From: Streptomyces dioscori
GTDB lineage: Bacteria; Actinomycetota; Actinomycetes; Streptomycetales; Streptomycetaceae
Reading direction: 5' to 3'
Assembly (NCBI RefSeq): GCF_003024195.1
Contig: NZ_KZ679048.1
Location: 330,418 to 394,417 of the forward strand
Length of the DNA: 64,000 nt
This document shows positions 25,377-33,243 of this stretch, piece after piece; position 1 is the stretch's first letter; the number at the start of each line of letters is the position of its first letter. The notes under the pieces are model-generated. The model made no database searches and had not been told where the DNA came from. It saw only the letters and a list, made by a program, of their open reading frames with translations. A program made the position numbers and the translations under genes.

Positions 25377-26216
25377 ATGCAAGACGAACCCGGCAGCACG
25401 GCCCCGGCCCGCACCGACCTGACAGCCGACTGCGCCCGGTGCTTCGGACTGTGCTGTGTCGCGCTGCCCTTCACCGCCTCGGCGGACTTCGCGATCGACA
25501 AGGCCGCCGGGAGCCCCTGCAAGAACCTGCGGACGGATTTCGGCTGCGGCATCCACACGGAGCTGCGGCAGCGGGGCTTCAACGGCTGCACGGTCTACGA
25601 CTGCTTCGGCGCCGGGCAGAAGGTCTCGCAGCTCACCTTCGGCGGCGAGGACTGGCGCTCAGGGGGCCGGGAGCACTCCCGGCTGATGTTCGACGTGTTC
25701 CACACCGTGCGGCAGCTCCAGGAACTGCTCTGGTACCTCACCCAGGCGCTGGAGCTGCCCGCGGCCCGCCCGGTCCACCCCGAACTGCGCCGCGCGCTCG
25801 ACCGCACCGAGGCGCTCACCCGCCTGGATCGGCGCGAACTGGCCGGGCTGGACGTGACGCCGGTCCGTCAGGACGCCAACGTCCTGCTGCTGCGCACCAG
25901 CGAGCTGGCCCGCGCCGGTCGCGGCCGGGGCAGGAAGAAGGAACGCCGCGGCGCCGACCTGATGGGGGCCCGGCTCAAGGGCGCCGATCTGCGGGGCGCC
26001 GACCTCCGCGGCGCCTACCTCATCGCCGCGGACCTCACGGGCGCCGATCTGCGCTCCGCGGATCTGATCGGCGCCGACCTGCGCGACGCCGACCTGACGG
26101 ACGCCGATCTGACCGGCGCCCTCTTCCTCACCCAGCCGCAGCTCAACGCCGCCAAGGGCAGCGCGGGCACCAGGCTTCCCGTGTCATTCACCCGCCCCGG
26201 TCACTGGACACCGTGA
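25377..26216 (+). CDS. Pentapeptide-repeat protein with N-terminal cysteine-rich domain
   Basis: A 279-residue protein in two parts. The first about 75 residues hold a dense cysteine pattern (CARCFGLCC, then SPCKN, FGCGIH, NGCTVYDC) resembling metal- or cluster-binding YkgJ-like domains. A helical middle leads to about a dozen A(D/N)LXX pentapeptide repeats (about 205-258), which fold as a right-handed quadrilateral helix and in other proteins mimic DNA. The start at 25377 is the first ATG before the Cys domain; its ribosome site is weak. The last 33 bp overlap the 3' end of the convergent P450 gene. Function unknown. Confidence 0.8.
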   Translation: MQDEPGSTAPARTDLTADCARCFGLCCVALPFTASADFAIDKAAGSPCKNLRTDFGCGIHTELRQRGFNGCTVYDCFGAGQKVSQLTFGGEDWRSGGREHSRLMFDVFHTVRQLQELLWYLTQALELPAARPVHPELRRALDRTEALTRLDRRELAGLDVTPVRQDANVLLLRTSELARAGRGRGRKKERRGADLMGARLKGADLRGADLRGAYLIAADLTGADLRSADLIGADLRDADLTDADLTGALFLTQPQLNAAKGSAGTRLPVSFTRPGHWTP

Positions 26217-27707
26217 CGCCGATGGCGCCTCCCGGGCCTCGGGAACCTCGGGCGCCACGGCTTGTGCGGGGGAGCGGCGGCGAAGGTTCAGCGTCAGGCC
26301 CTCCGGCATCAGCGTGAGTCGTTCCGCCACCCGCAGCCGGTAGGCGGGGTCGGGCAGCAGCTCGTACCGGCGCAGCAGCAGGCCCAGGACGAGCGTCGCC
26401 TCGTGCAGTGCGAACTGCCGCCCGATGCAGGCCCGCGCGCCGGTGCCGAACGGCTTGAAGGTGTGGGCGGGCCGGGCCCGTACGGCCGCCGGTTCGAAGC
26501 GGTCCGGATCGAACCGTTCCGTGTCCGGGCCCCACGCGTCGGGATCGCGGTGCAGCAGCGGCATCAGGACCAGCGCCCACGCGCCCCGGCGCATCGGATG
26601 GACACCGCCGAGAACCGTGTCCTGGCGGGCCTCGCGCGCGAACGCGGGCGCCGTCGGCCACAGCCGCAGCGACTCGTCCAGTACGCGCCGCACGTACCGG
26701 AGCCTGGCGACCTGGTCGTAGGCCGGTTCCGCGGTGTCTCCCCAGACGCGGTCCACCTCGGCGCGGGCGCGGGCGGCGATCTCGGGATGCCGCGCCAGAT
26801 GGTGCAGGGCGAAGGAGAGCGCGCCCGACGTCGTCTCGTGGCCGGCGATGAGGAAGGTGATGACCTGGCGGCGGACGTTCTCGGGGGTCAGACGTTCGCC
26901 GGTCTCCGGATGCGCGGTCTCCAGCATCCGGTCGAGGAGGTCGCCGTCACCGGCGGGCCCGTGCCGCCGCGTCTCGACGACGGCGTCGACCGTGCGGTTG
27001 AGGTACGCCACGTCGGCCCGGTTGCGGAGGCCGGCCCTGCGCATCAGCACCGGCGCCACCGGCGCGGGGACGACGTTGAGGCGCTGCGCGTACGACAGCG
27101 CGCCCACCATGGCCGTGACGAAGGGATGCGGCCGGGCGCGCTCGAAGGAGTCGAAGTCATGGCCGAAGCCGGTGCGGGCGATCGTCTCCAGTGTCAGTTT
27201 GGTCATGTCGCCGGGCACGTCCACGGCCCGTCCCGCGGCCTGTTCGGAGTCCCAGTGGCCGGTGAGCCGGGCGGCCACGCCCAGCATCATCGCGTGGTAG
27301 CCCTCCATGGCCTCGCGGCTGAAGCCGGGCGCCAGCACGTCGTGCGCGAGCTGCCAGTTGGGCTCGTGGTTGTACGCGGTGAAGAGGCCGTCCCCGGCGA
27401 CGGGCCGCAGGTTGGCGACCCCCAGCCCGACATGTTTCGCGAACCGGGACTCGTCCGCCAGCTCGCCCGTGAGTTCCGCGCCCCACACGAAGACGATCTC
27501 CTTGCCGAATCCCTTGCGCCGGAAGATCGGCCCGAGCCTGCGGCCGACACGCAGCGAATCCTGCAGCGGCGTACGCAGGTTGGTGCCGACGGCGTCGCCG
27601 ATCAGCGGCACCCGGTAGGGAGGGTGCGGGATGCGGCGCAGCTCGGGCCAGCCCAGCTCCGCGCTGCGGAACCCCTTCGGCAGAGCCGTGTCCCTGGTGC
27701 CCGCCAT
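26184..27707 (-). CDS. Cytochrome P450, stand-alone CYP102B-like fatty-acid hydroxylase domain
   Basis: A 507-residue P450. The I-helix AGHETTS, the ExxR motif in ESLRLWP and the heme loop FKPFGTGARACIGRQFAL carry the required Thr, Glu/Arg and Cys. The N-terminal sequence (PLIGDAV, GDGLFTAYNHEPNWQLAHDVLAPGFS) resembles the heme domain of P450-BM3, but no reductase domain follows. This matches the stand-alone CYP102B type known from streptomycetes and needs external redox partners. ATG at 27707 has GAGGAG upstream. Divergent from a TetR gene that probably regulates it. Confidence 0.92.
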   Translation of the reverse strand: MAGTRDTALPKGFRSAELGWPELRRIPHPPYRVPLIGDAVGTNLRTPLQDSLRVGRRLGPIFRRKGFGKEIVFVWGAELTGELADESRFAKHVGLGVANLRPVAGDGLFTAYNHEPNWQLAHDVLAPGFSREAMEGYHAMMLGVAARLTGHWDSEQAAGRAVDVPGDMTKLTLETIARTGFGHDFDSFERARPHPFVTAMVGALSYAQRLNVVPAPVAPVLMRRAGLRNRADVAYLNRTVDAVVETRRHGPAGDGDLLDRMLETAHPETGERLTPENVRRQVITFLIAGHETTSGALSFALHHLARHPEIAARARAEVDRVWGDTAEPAYDQVARLRYVRRVLDESLRLWPTAPAFAREARQDTVLGGVHPMRRGAWALVLMPLLHRDPDAWGPDTERFDPDRFEPAAVRARPAHTFKPFGTGARACIGRQFALHEATLVLGLLLRRYELLPDPAYRLRVAERLTLMPEGLTLNLRRRSPAQAVAPEVPEAREAPSASRCPVTGAGE

Positions 27708-27815
27708 CGCGCCATCTCCTCTGTGCCGACCGCCGGTTGCGCCTGTTGTACGCGGATTCAATAGTGGTCGTCAGTGTGATCCTGCTGTTGAACCGACGTC
27801 AAGTAGAGTGCGGGC

Positions 27816-28424
27816 ATGGCCGCCAAGGAGGGGGAGCGCACGCGTCGTCGGCTCAGTACCGAGGAGCGCCGGGAGGAACTGCTCACGGTCGGGGCGAGGC
27901 TGTTCTCGGAGAGCCCGTACGACGACGTCTGGATCGAGCAGGTCGCCGAACTCGCCGGTGTGTCACGGGGGTTGCTCTACCACTACTTCCCGACCAAGCG
28001 GGACTTCTTCGCGGCCGTCGTGGAGCGGGAGAGCCGGCGCATGCTGCGGGTCACCGCCGCCGTGCCCGGAGTGCCCGTCCGTGCGCAGATCGACGCCGGG
28101 CTCGACACCTTCCTGGAGTACGTCCAGAAGCACGCGCACGGCTTCCGCGCCTTCCACCGCGCAGAGGCGGCGGGGGACCAGGCGGTCCGCAAGGTGTACC
28201 GGGAGACGCTCGCCGCGCAGCAGCGGCAGATCCTGGAAGCGCTGGCCGCGGACCCGGAGACGGCCTGGACCGAGGAGGACCTGCCGGTCCTGCGGATCGC
28301 CGTGCGGGGCTGGCTGGCCTTCATGGCGGCCGCCTGCCTGGAGTGGCTCAAGGAGCCCGGTCTCTCCCGGGAGCAGGTGCGCGACGTGTGCGCGCGAGCC
28401 CTGCTCGGGGCCGTCCGTCCGTGA
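27816..28424 (+). CDS. TetR-family regulator divergent from the P450
   Basis: A 202-residue TetR regulator. The N-terminal HTH spans about 25-65, with VAELAGVSRGLLYHYFPTKRDF as recognition region, followed by a helical ligand domain. It is separated from the P450 gene by 108 bp. In that gap CGGATTCAATAG and the later CTGTTGAACCG form a loose inverted repeat that could be its operator. Fatty-acid or acyl ligands are plausible given the P450 type, but this is inference. Confidence 0.88.
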   Translation: MAAKEGERTRRRLSTEERREELLTVGARLFSESPYDDVWIEQVAELAGVSRGLLYHYFPTKRDFFAAVVERESRRMLRVTAAVPGVPVRAQIDAGLDTFLEYVQKHAHGFRAFHRAEAAGDQAVRKVYRETLAAQQRQILEALAADPETAWTEEDLPVLRIAVRGWLAFMAAACLEWLKEPGLSREQVRDVCARALLGAVRP

Positions 28425-28490
28425 ACTCGCTGTCACAAAGGTGCCGTGAGCGGCGCCGCGTGGTTGGCGTACACCCCGATCTTCTGTAGG

Positions 28491-28509
28491 TTAGGCAAGG
28501 CTTACCTAA
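28491..28509. promoter_or_regulatory. Iron box (DmdR1/IdeR/DtxR-type operator)
   Basis: TTAGGCAAGGCTTACCTAA closely matches the 19-bp actinobacterial iron-box consensus TTAGGTTAGGCTAACCTAA. It ends 13 bp before the ATG of the DUF2470 gene, directly upstream of a GGAGGT ribosome site. Iron-loaded DmdR1 should repress the gene; expression is expected under iron limitation. Confidence 0.9.
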
Positions 28510-28522
28510 GGGAGGTTTTGGG

Positions 28523-29248
28523 ATGGGTGACCGTCACAGCTGGACGGCCGCACCGGCCACGGCGCAACGTGCCCGCTCGGTGCTCGCCGCGGCGTGGTCC
28601 TGCGCGGTGACCGCGGAAGGCGGTCGGGAGGAGTTCATCGGCGTACACACCGTCGCGGAGGACGGCCGGGTGCTGCTGCACCTGCCCGACGACAGCGTGC
28701 TCACCACGGCCGCGATCTGCGCGCCCCGCGGAGAGCCGTCCGCCGTACTGGAGTTCGCCGACGTGGCGCCCGTCCCGGTACGCAACCGCATCCGCTCGCG
28801 CCTGTGGATGGCGGGCTGGTTCGCGCCCGAGGACGACCACCTGACGTTCCACCCGACCCGCGCCGTGCTGCGCGAGGCCGGCGGGGCGGTCGTCGTCGAC
28901 CTCGACGAGTACGCCGCCGCCGAGCCGGACCCACTGGCCCTCGCGGAGGCCCAACTGCTCACCCACCTCGCCGATTCGCACCCGGACGCCGTCGAGCGGC
29001 TGACGCGGCTCGTCGAACCGGACTGCCTGCACGGCGCGGTCCGCGTGCAGCCGCTCGCCGTCGACCGGCACGGACTGACGCTGCGCATCGAGCGCGTGCG
29101 CGGCCACGGCGACGTACGACTGCCCTTCCACCGGCCCGCGGACGACGTCGGGCAGCTCACCGAGCGCATGCACATCCTGCTCACGCAGGCGAGCGGCGCG
29201 AGCTGTCCCCGTGCGCTGCAGCGGCAGCGCACGGAGAGCGAGGGCTGA
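28523..29248 (+). CDS. DUF2470 family protein under iron control
   Basis: A 241-residue protein. The N-terminal half has a split-barrel-like pattern (VHTVAEDGRVLLHLPDDS). The C-terminal half (about 145-225) matches the DUF2470 fold, seen as ALAEAQLLTHLADSHPDAVERL and GLTLRIERVRGHGDVRLPF. DUF2470 also forms the C-terminal part of HugZ-type heme-degrading proteins, so a heme- or iron-related role is plausible. The iron box immediately upstream supports this. GGAGGT lies 6 nt before the ATG. No heme-ligand residue can be named with confidence. Confidence 0.82.
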   Translation: MGDRHSWTAAPATAQRARSVLAAAWSCAVTAEGGREEFIGVHTVAEDGRVLLHLPDDSVLTTAAICAPRGEPSAVLEFADVAPVPVRNRIRSRLWMAGWFAPEDDHLTFHPTRAVLREAGGAVVVDLDEYAAAEPDPLALAEAQLLTHLADSHPDAVERLTRLVEPDCLHGAVRVQPLAVDRHGLTLRIERVRGHGDVRLPFHRPADDVGQLTERMHILLTQASGASCPRALQRQRTESEG

Positions 29249-29329
29249 ACCGAAGGGCCAACCCCGACCGCGGGGCGACCAGCGGGCGGCGGGTGACGAG
29301 AACGCGCCCCGGGCGGACCGGAGTTGGGG

Positions 29330-30412
29330 TCACCAGTCCCCGTCGCCGACCGGCTTGCCCGGCGCGTCGCCCAGCGGCTTCACCTGACCCGGCGACGGCG
29401 GCTGCCACGGGGTGTGGTCGTCGCCGAGCCAGTCACCGACCGGCTTGACCGCGCCGAGTTCGTCCGTGGGGTCGAGATCCGTGGCGTCCTGGTCGTAGTA
29501 GTCGAACCAGGGCAGCCCGGCGCGGGTGTAGGCCGCGCGGTCCACGGGCGACGGCGGGGGAGCCTCACCCGTGATGCGCCGCCACTCCGGCGGCGTCACG
29601 AGATGGACGAAGACCCGACCCGACGCGGTCGTCGACCAGTCCGACAGCGGCCGGTCGTCCTTGTAGACCTCCTGACGCATCGAACCGCCGACACCGAGAC
29701 CCATCGCGCCCGAGGCGCGGGGTGCTGCGGCCGGGGCCGCCGGTACCGGTCCGCCCGGCTGCGGCATGCCACCGGGTGCGGCCATGGCACCGGGCGCGGA
29801 CATCGGAGCCGCGGCGCCGTACCCGCCCGACGCCGTCCGGGCCCGCCTGCGTGCCGTCTCCTCCGCCAGCCGGCGCTGCTCCTCGCGCCATGCCTGCAGC
29901 GCGGTGCCGGTCAGCGGGAACGACTGGAGCTGCACGCCGCCCCACACCTCCTCGCCGGTCACCTGGCCCTCGACCGTCGCGCCCAGTCCGAGGGGCACCG
30001 CCACGAACTGACGGACCGTGCCCTTCCCGGAGTTGATGCCGTCGAGCCACGGCTGGCGGGGCAGCACCACGTAGTTCTGCGGATCCCGGGCCGGCCGGGG
30101 GCTCCACGGCTTGCCGGACACCGCGCACACCTTGCCCGCGCCCACCTGGAGGGCCGCGGGCTCCGAGGCGCTGAAGCTCAGCCACATCGCCTCGCGCAGG
30201 TACACCGGCAGCATCACTCCGCCGCGGGCCAGCCACTCGGCGGGCACCGTCTCCGGGTAGTCCTCCACGCGCCGCAGCGGGAACTCGCCGAGTCCCGGGG
30301 GCAGCGCGTGCGTGCCCGTCTCGGGCAGGCGCAGGGTACGGATGAACCGGACCCGCACACCACCCGCCAGGAGCAGTGAGTTCCCGTCGATCCGGACGGT
30401 GCCGTCGGCCAT
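29330..30412 (-). CDS. Conserved actinobacterial protein of unknown function
   Basis: A 360-residue soluble protein I do not recognise. Residues 1-175 look globular and beta-rich (LLLAGGVRVRFIRTLRLPETG, VVLPRQPWLDGINSGKGTVRQF). A Gly/Ala/Pro/Met-rich linker spans about 195-245, and a C-terminal part has a repeated KPVGDW/KPLGD/KPVGDGDW motif. ATG at 30412 has GAGGGA upstream. It lies 68 bp downstream of the FUSC-type membrane protein on the same strand and may be co-transcribed with it. Confidence 0.75.
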   Translation of the reverse strand: MADGTVRIDGNSLLLAGGVRVRFIRTLRLPETGTHALPPGLGEFPLRRVEDYPETVPAEWLARGGVMLPVYLREAMWLSFSASEPAALQVGAGKVCAVSGKPWSPRPARDPQNYVVLPRQPWLDGINSGKGTVRQFVAVPLGLGATVEGQVTGEEVWGGVQLQSFPLTGTALQAWREEQRRLAEETARRRARTASGGYGAAAPMSAPGAMAAPGGMPQPGGPVPAAPAAAPRASGAMGLGVGGSMRQEVYKDDRPLSDWSTTASGRVFVHLVTPPEWRRITGEAPPPSPVDRAAYTRAGLPWFDYYDQDATDLDPTDELGAVKPVGDWLGDDHTPWQPPSPGQVKPLGDAPGKPVGDGDW

Positions 30413-30479
30413 CCGCGCTCCCTCTGTCGTCGTGTGCCGCCCCGGCGGCAGGTCGCCGTGCCGAGGCGGTGTCGGTACA

Positions 30480-31757
30480 TCACGTAGTACGAGCCGAGGG
30501 GGCCTTACGGTTCCGCCGTGCGCGGCGCAGACGTCGGCGGAGGCGGTCCAGCCGGGGCATGCGCTCACGCTGTTCGCGCGTACAGCGGTCCAGTTCCTCC
30601 AGCAGGCGGCGGGAGCGGTGCTCCATGTCGAGTTCGTCGAGCATCCGCGTGACCTCGGTGACCACGGCTCCGTACAACTGCCACTGGTGCGCGTCCCGCT
30701 GCACCTCCGCCAGGAGGAGCTGGGCGAGTTTGTCGCGGGTGGCCGTCGCCGCGGTGAGTTCGTGGGCGAGCCGGGCCTCAGCCGACTCGGCGCTGCGGCT
30801 GACGTCGGTGGTGACCAGCACGGCGAAGCTGACCACCGCGTCCCCGACCTCGGACAGGAGCTGCTCGAAGACGCTCCCGATGTGAGGCTCGAACAGCGGC
30901 TCGGGGGTGCGTTCCTTAGCCAGGTCGGTGAGGGTGCGGGTGAGCACCCGCAGCACCACCGTGCAGATCTCCAGCGTGTCGAGGCCGGTGCGCAGGACGA
31001 CCCGGTGCAACAGGCCCTCCCGTACGCGCGGATTGAGCCGCAGGCTGTCCTCGGCCTGCTTGAGGGCCGCGTCCACGTCGACGATGTCGTGGTCGAGCTG
31101 CCGTGCCTCGTGCAGGCTCTCGGCCGCGACGGCCACCTGCGTGCGGCCGGCCGCCTCGTCGCCGACACGCAGCATCAACCGCCGCATCCGGCGCGCCAGA
31201 TCCTCGATGGACTCACCGGCGGCGCCGACCCACACCGGGGGAGCGAACAGCAGATTGCAGCCGAGGCCGACCACGGCACCGATCACCGTCTCCAGGATCC
31301 GCGCCCAGGCCGTGTCGCCGATGCGGGTGACGCCCAGGACCAGCATGGCGCTGATCGCCACCTCGGGCACGAACTCGCTGACCCGCACCAGGTGTCCGAC
31401 GGCCAGCGCGGCCAGGATGAGCAGTCCGAGGCTCCACCAGGTCAGCCCCACCAGGGCGCTGAACCCGATGGCGACGAGCACGCCGGCCACCACGGCGTTG
31501 ACGCGCCGGATGCCGGTGGTGAGGGTGGCGTAGAGGGTGACCTGGACGACGAGGAGCGCGGTCAGGGGAGCGGTGAGCGGTGCGGCCTCGGGGCTGAAGC
31601 GCAGGGCGACCACATAGGCCACGGTCGCGGCAGCCGCCGCCCGGACCGTCTGGACGATCACGGGCTGCTGCCGCCACTTCGTCACCCGGGCACTGCCGGC
31701 GGCCCACACTTCACGTACATCTCGCATCCCAGGCCACTTCCCGTTCGACGGCCGCAT
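30480..31757 (-). CDS. FUSC/aromatic acid exporter family membrane protein
   Basis: A 425-residue membrane protein with an N-terminal block of about six hydrophobic segments (residues 35-165, e.g. LTAPLTALLVVQVTLYATLTTG). A long cytoplasmic helical domain rich in Arg and Leu follows, ending in a very basic tail. This is the layout of FUSC/ArAE-type proteins, some of which export aromatic acids. An in-frame ATG at 31727 is an alternative start; neither start has a strong ribosome site. Substrate unknown. Confidence 0.8.
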   Translation of the reverse strand: MRPSNGKWPGMRDVREVWAAGSARVTKWRQQPVIVQTVRAAAAATVAYVVALRFSPEAAPLTAPLTALLVVQVTLYATLTTGIRRVNAVVAGVLVAIGFSALVGLTWWSLGLLILAALAVGHLVRVSEFVPEVAISAMLVLGVTRIGDTAWARILETVIGAVVGLGCNLLFAPPVWVGAAGESIEDLARRMRRLMLRVGDEAAGRTQVAVAAESLHEARQLDHDIVDVDAALKQAEDSLRLNPRVREGLLHRVVLRTGLDTLEICTVVLRVLTRTLTDLAKERTPEPLFEPHIGSVFEQLLSEVGDAVVSFAVLVTTDVSRSAESAEARLAHELTAATATRDKLAQLLLAEVQRDAHQWQLYGAVVTEVTRMLDELDMEHRSRRLLEELDRCTREQRERMPRLDRLRRRLRRARRNRKAPSARTT

Positions 31758-31809
31758 CGAACGCGAACGGAGGGGTCGGCTCCGACGATGCCGCCGACCG
31801 TCCGGTCGG

Positions 31810-32304
31810 TCAGGAGTGGAGGCGGTCCAGGAAGGCCGACACGTGGCCGTTCATACGGGCGACCTGCTGCTCCACGGTGAGGCTCTCCTCGAAGCGCGCC
31901 CCGGGCCCGGGCAGCTTCTTGCCGCGTACGTAGAGGGAACAGGCGAGGTCGGCGCAGATGTACACGCCGACCGAGTTGCCCTCGCGGCCGGCCGGACCGA
32001 CCTTGCGGGCCGTCATCAGGGAGACGCCGTTCCCGGGGTGGGTGGTCAGACACAGCGAGCACATGCTGCGGTGCATGAAGCCGCGCTGCTGCGAGGGGAA
32101 GCGCAGGGTCACGCCGACGGGGCCGCCCGACCGCTCGGCCACCAGGTAGCTGCGGTCGGGCGCCCCGGGGTCGCGCCAGCCCATGAAGTCCAGATCGTCC
32201 CACGGCCGGTCCGCCAGATCGTGGGGTACGAACAGGCGCTTGGCCTCTCCCTTGGAGCAGTTGACGAACGAACCGCGGATGTCCTGCTCGGTGAGCGGCT
32301 TCAT
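31810..32304 (-). CDS. FBP-domain protein, EF-G-binding (FusB-like zinc finger)
   Basis: A 164-residue protein matching the FBP C-terminal treble-clef zinc-finger domain found in FusB/FusC fusidic acid resistance proteins and their actinobacterial homologues. The zinc ligands are seen as MCSLCLTT (CxxC) and ICADLACSLY (CxxxC, spacing approximate), with the diagnostic GNSVGVYICADLACS segment. Such proteins bind elongation factor G on the ribosome. A 19-bp inverted repeat stands about 40 bp upstream of the start. The start ATG follows AGGAGAACC-type sequence. Confidence 0.85.
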   Translation of the reverse strand: MKPLTEQDIRGSFVNCSKGEAKRLFVPHDLADRPWDDLDFMGWRDPGAPDRSYLVAERSGGPVGVTLRFPSQQRGFMHRSMCSLCLTTHPGNGVSLMTARKVGPAGREGNSVGVYICADLACSLYVRGKKLPGPGARFEESLTVEQQVARMNGHVSAFLDRLHS

Positions 32305-32345
32305 GGCGGGGGTTCTCCTGACGGATCGGGACGGTGCGAAAGCTG

Positions 32346-32364
32346 AACCTAGGGTCACTAGGTT
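32346..32364. promoter_or_regulatory. Inverted repeat upstream of the FBP-domain gene
   Basis: AACCTAGGGTCACTAGGTT has perfect 7-bp arms around GGTCA, with a further CCTAGG at 32369-32374. The MarR-like spacing and position 42 bp before the minus-strand start suggest an operator. The regulator is not evident nearby. Confidence 0.55.
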
Positions 32365-32432
32365 CTGACCTAGGCTACGTAGCCGATCCGGGGAGAGCCA
32401 ATGTATTTTTGTGGAGGATGACGGTGTACGTG

Positions 32433-32825
32433 CTACACGTCGTCGTCGAGGTCCGGGTCGGGGCCGTGACCGGCGGACGAGTCCGTGTCGGACAGGCGCA
32501 GGGCCAGGGTGCGCAGGAGATCGGTGCTCTTGATCTCGGTGCGCTCCGTGTCGTGGATGTCGGCGAGCTCCGAGAACAGGAAGGCGAAGGCGCCGACGAG
32601 GGAGATGGCGGCGGGCATCAGCGCGTCGATGACCGCCTGGCCGGCCTCGGCGGGGGTGGCGTCGCCGGGGACCTCCACCGAGGGGAAGACCTCCGTCACG
32701 AGCCTGCCCAGTTGGGCCTCGCCGGCGTCGATGTCGACCTCGGTGTCCTCGTTGAGCCTGCGCACCATTTCCTGGGTCTCGGTCAGGACGCCGATCGCTC
32801 GGAGGATGATCTCGCTCTGTTCCAT
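32433..32825 (-). CDS. Small acidic protein of unknown function
   Basis: A 130-residue acidic protein, largely helical, with a hydrophobic stretch (ALMPAAISLVGAFAFLFSELADIH, about 68-91) and an Asp-rich C-terminus. No family recognised. The N-terminal part (EIILRAIGVLTETQEMVRRLNED) looks like an amphipathic helix or coiled coil. It is isolated between the FBP gene and a cluster of repeats. Confidence 0.65.
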   Translation of the reverse strand: MEQSEIILRAIGVLTETQEMVRRLNEDTEVDIDAGEAQLGRLVTEVFPSVEVPGDATPAEAGQAVIDALMPAAISLVGAFAFLFSELADIHDTERTEIKSTDLLRTLALRLSDTDSSAGHGPDPDLDDDV

Positions 32826-33243
32826 GCGGGGAGCTTATGCGGTGCGCATGTACGGGGGTGGGGGTGGGCGTTGCGGGGTTGCTGCGGGTCCGTCGTGGCT
32901 GGCCGCGCAGTTCCCCGCGCCCCTCAAAAGACTGCGCCGTTCCCCGCGCCCCTAAAGGCGAAAGGACTGCGCAGTTCCCCGCGCCCCCTGAGCCAAAGCC
33001 AGAAGATTGCGCCGTTCCCCGCGCCCCCAAGGGCCAAAGACGAAAAGACTGCGCCGTTCCCCGCGCCCCCAGGGGGGTGCGCCCCTGGGGATGTCCCTGC
33101 GGGTGGATGAAGGGCTGCCGGGGGTGGACGTGCCCTTTTAGGGTCGCGGGGAACTGCGCGATCTTTGAGGCGCGCCAACGGCGGCGCCCCGCCCGGCGGC
33201 GTACCCCGGGGCGGGGCCGCCGCGACGGCGGTCGGCCCGAGGG
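32826..33243. repeat. Intergenic repeat cluster: five direct copies and one inverted copy
   Basis: No gene is apparent in this 418-bp gap. The core GCGCMGTTCCCCGCGCCCC (M = A or C) occurs at 32905, 32934, 32969, 33009 and 33051, at spacings of 29 to 42 bp, joined by AAAG-rich spacers. An inverted copy, GCGGGGAACTGCGCG, sits at about 33146-33160. The first copy also carries the GTCCGTCGTGGCTGGCC arm. It lies downstream of the GH1 gene and upstream of the small acidic gene. The inverted final copy could pair with any of the others in RNA. Confidence 0.85.

Noticed and set aside
32882..33160. Regularly spaced repeats as a possible CRISPR array
   Set aside because: Spacers are of unequal length (about 10-23 nt) and similar to each other, the repeat is found all over the window, and no cas genes are present.
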